Below are positions 63,279 to 64,000 of a DNA stretch of 64,000 nt, in pieces. Each line of letters begins with the position of its first letter. The stretch's first letter is position 1. Origin of the DNA: Corticibacter populi (GTDB lineage: Bacteria > Pseudomonadota > Gammaproteobacteria > Burkholderiales > Burkholderiaceae_C); contig NZ_SGWR01000001.1 in NCBI RefSeq assembly GCF_004217315.1, positions 124,001 to 188,000 on the forward strand, read 5' to 3'. The notes below the pieces were generated by a model. It saw nothing but the letters and a program-made list of their open reading frames with translations. It had not been told where the DNA came from and searched no databases. The position numbers and the translations under genes are program-made.

Positions 63279-64000
63279 TCAGCCGTTGGTGGGTGGTGTG
63301 CTCAGTTGTTGCGCCAGCCGCAGGCGCTCGCGTGAGTTGGTCAGGTGGATGCGCATGGCGGCGCGGGCGGAGTCGGCGTCCTGGCGCTTGATGGCGTTGT
63401 AGATCTCCTCGTGTTCGCGGTTGACGCGGCGCAGGTAGTCTGGTTCGTGTTCCGAGGCCTGGATGGAGGGGATGCGCGTGCGTGGAATCAGCAATGTGCC
63501 GAAATGCGCAAGGATGTCGCGGAAGTATGGGTTTCCGCTCGCCTGCGCGATGCCTAAGTGGAAAGCCATGTCGTGCGCAATGGTGTCGTCACCGGATACC
63601 GCGTTGCGCTCGAAGGCGGTCAGAGCCTCCCGTAGCGTCTGCAGGTTTTCCGTGCTGCGCCGCTGTGCGGCGAGGGCGGCGGCCCCGGTCTCCAGGCTGA
63701 TGCGCAACTCCAGCATGGCCAGTACGTCGACGGATTCGCTGAACTCGCGCGCGTTGAGCGTCAGGCTGGCGTTCTTGTGCGTGGGCTGCACGAAGGTGCC
63801 GATGCCGTGGCGTGTTTCCACCAGGCCGGCGGCCTGCAGCTTGGAGATCGCCTCGCGCACCACGGTGCGGCTGACGTCGTAGCTGCGCACCAGCTCCGAT
63901 TCGGTGGGGAGTTGGTCGCCCTCGCTGAGCAGGCCTTGACGAATCTTGTGGGCGAACTCCTCCGAAAGGAGATTGGCCAGGCTGCGCCCGTTGCGGCCCG
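63279..64000 (-). CDS. FadR-subfamily GntR regulator (5' end outside window)
   Basis: The frame is open from the right window edge, giving 240 visible residues. It has an N-terminal winged helix-turn-helix (SLANLLSEEFAHKIRQGLL, LPTESELVRSYDVSRTVVREA, LVETRHGIGTFV) and an FCD ligand domain (RISLETGAAALAAQRR, HDMAFHLGIAQASGNPYF, REHEEIYNAIKRQDADSA) with the usual Asp/His metal ligands. FCD regulators respond to small carboxylic acids, and this one sits ahead of the glucarate operon. The GTG at 63890 is inside the DNA-binding domain and is not the real start. Confidence 0.9.
   Translation of the reverse strand, partial: GRNGRSLANLLSEEFAHKIRQGLLSEGDQLPTESELVRSYDVSRTVVREAISKLQAAGLVETRHGIGTFVQPTHKNASLTLNAREFSESVDVLAMLELRISLETGAAALAAQRRSTENLQTLREALTAFERNAVSGDDTIAHDMAFHLGIAQASGNPYFRDILAHFGTLLIPRTRIPSIQASEHEPDYLRRVNREHEEIYNAIKRQDADSARAAMRIHLTNSRERLRLAQQLSTPPTNG

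Overview
The window is GC-rich (roughly 65 percent by eye) chromosomal DNA of a betaproteobacterium, most likely of the order Burkholderiales. The evidence is the block greA - DUF4149 - yhbY/rlmE - ftsH (UUG start) - folP, an orphan-receptor style (Bug/TctC) sugar-acid operon, and a cyoABCD-surf1 bo3 oxidase operon. The genus cannot be fixed from the sequence alone. No rRNA, tRNA, CRISPR array, phage block or transposase was recognised.

Layout. 1-4352: end of a succinate-semialdehyde-type dehydrogenase gene, then a CNMP/CBS/DUF294 protein coupled to a DnaQ-like exonuclease. 4353-20569: a contact-dependent inhibition (two-partner secretion) island. It has a possible Fur-box promoter, an outer-membrane exporter (cdiB/TpsB), a small lipoprotein, a 2059-residue CdiA-like exoprotein, an overlapping Imm8-type immunity gene, and then about 7 kb of AT-richer displaced modules. 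These modules comprise three Imm49-type genes, two Imm41-type genes, two wrecked copies of a nuclease-like toxin tail, two orphan CdiA C-terminal modules carrying leftover cdiA 3' sequence, and an unassigned probable immunity gene. A segment of about 1.8 kb (Imm41 - toxin remnant - Imm49) occurs twice, 4.21 kb apart. 20689-24063: metE with divergent metR. 24240-28392: a single-polypeptide sigma factor/FecR fusion and an STN-type TonB-dependent siderophore receptor. 28499-36228 (minus strand): a possible operon of response regulator, sensor kinase, isochorismate synthase, free-standing aryl carrier protein and an EntF-type serine NRPS. 36578-41349: a Fiu-like catecholate receptor, a YbiX/PiuC dioxygenase, an FMN alpha-hydroxy-acid oxidase and an atypical Fur-family protein. 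41434-45114: Nudix hydrolase, FAH-family hydrolase, TerB/DUF697-like protein and a LysR regulator. 45316-57208: greA, DUF4149, surf1-cyoDCBA, a glycosyltransferase-like gene, yhbY, rlmE, ftsH and folP. 57304-64000 (minus strand): a D-glucarate catabolic operon (alpha-ketoglutarate semialdehyde dehydrogenase, gudD, Bug protein, kdgD, Bug protein) preceded by a FadR/GntR regulator cut by the window end.

How parts work together. The two iron regions (24-28 kb and 28-41 kb) look like uptake and partial synthesis of a catechol-serine siderophore. Sensing would be double: a membrane-tethered sigma factor and a two-component pair. The genes for dihydroxybenzoate formation and activation (entA, entB isochorismatase, entE) are not in the window. 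The glucarate operon gives a complete route from D-glucarate to 2-oxoglutarate. The most unusual region is the CDI island. Its array of spare immunity genes, decaying toxin tails and residual cdiA homology looks like an archive of past C-terminal swaps, with mosaic Imm49 genes as an apparent second recombination handle.
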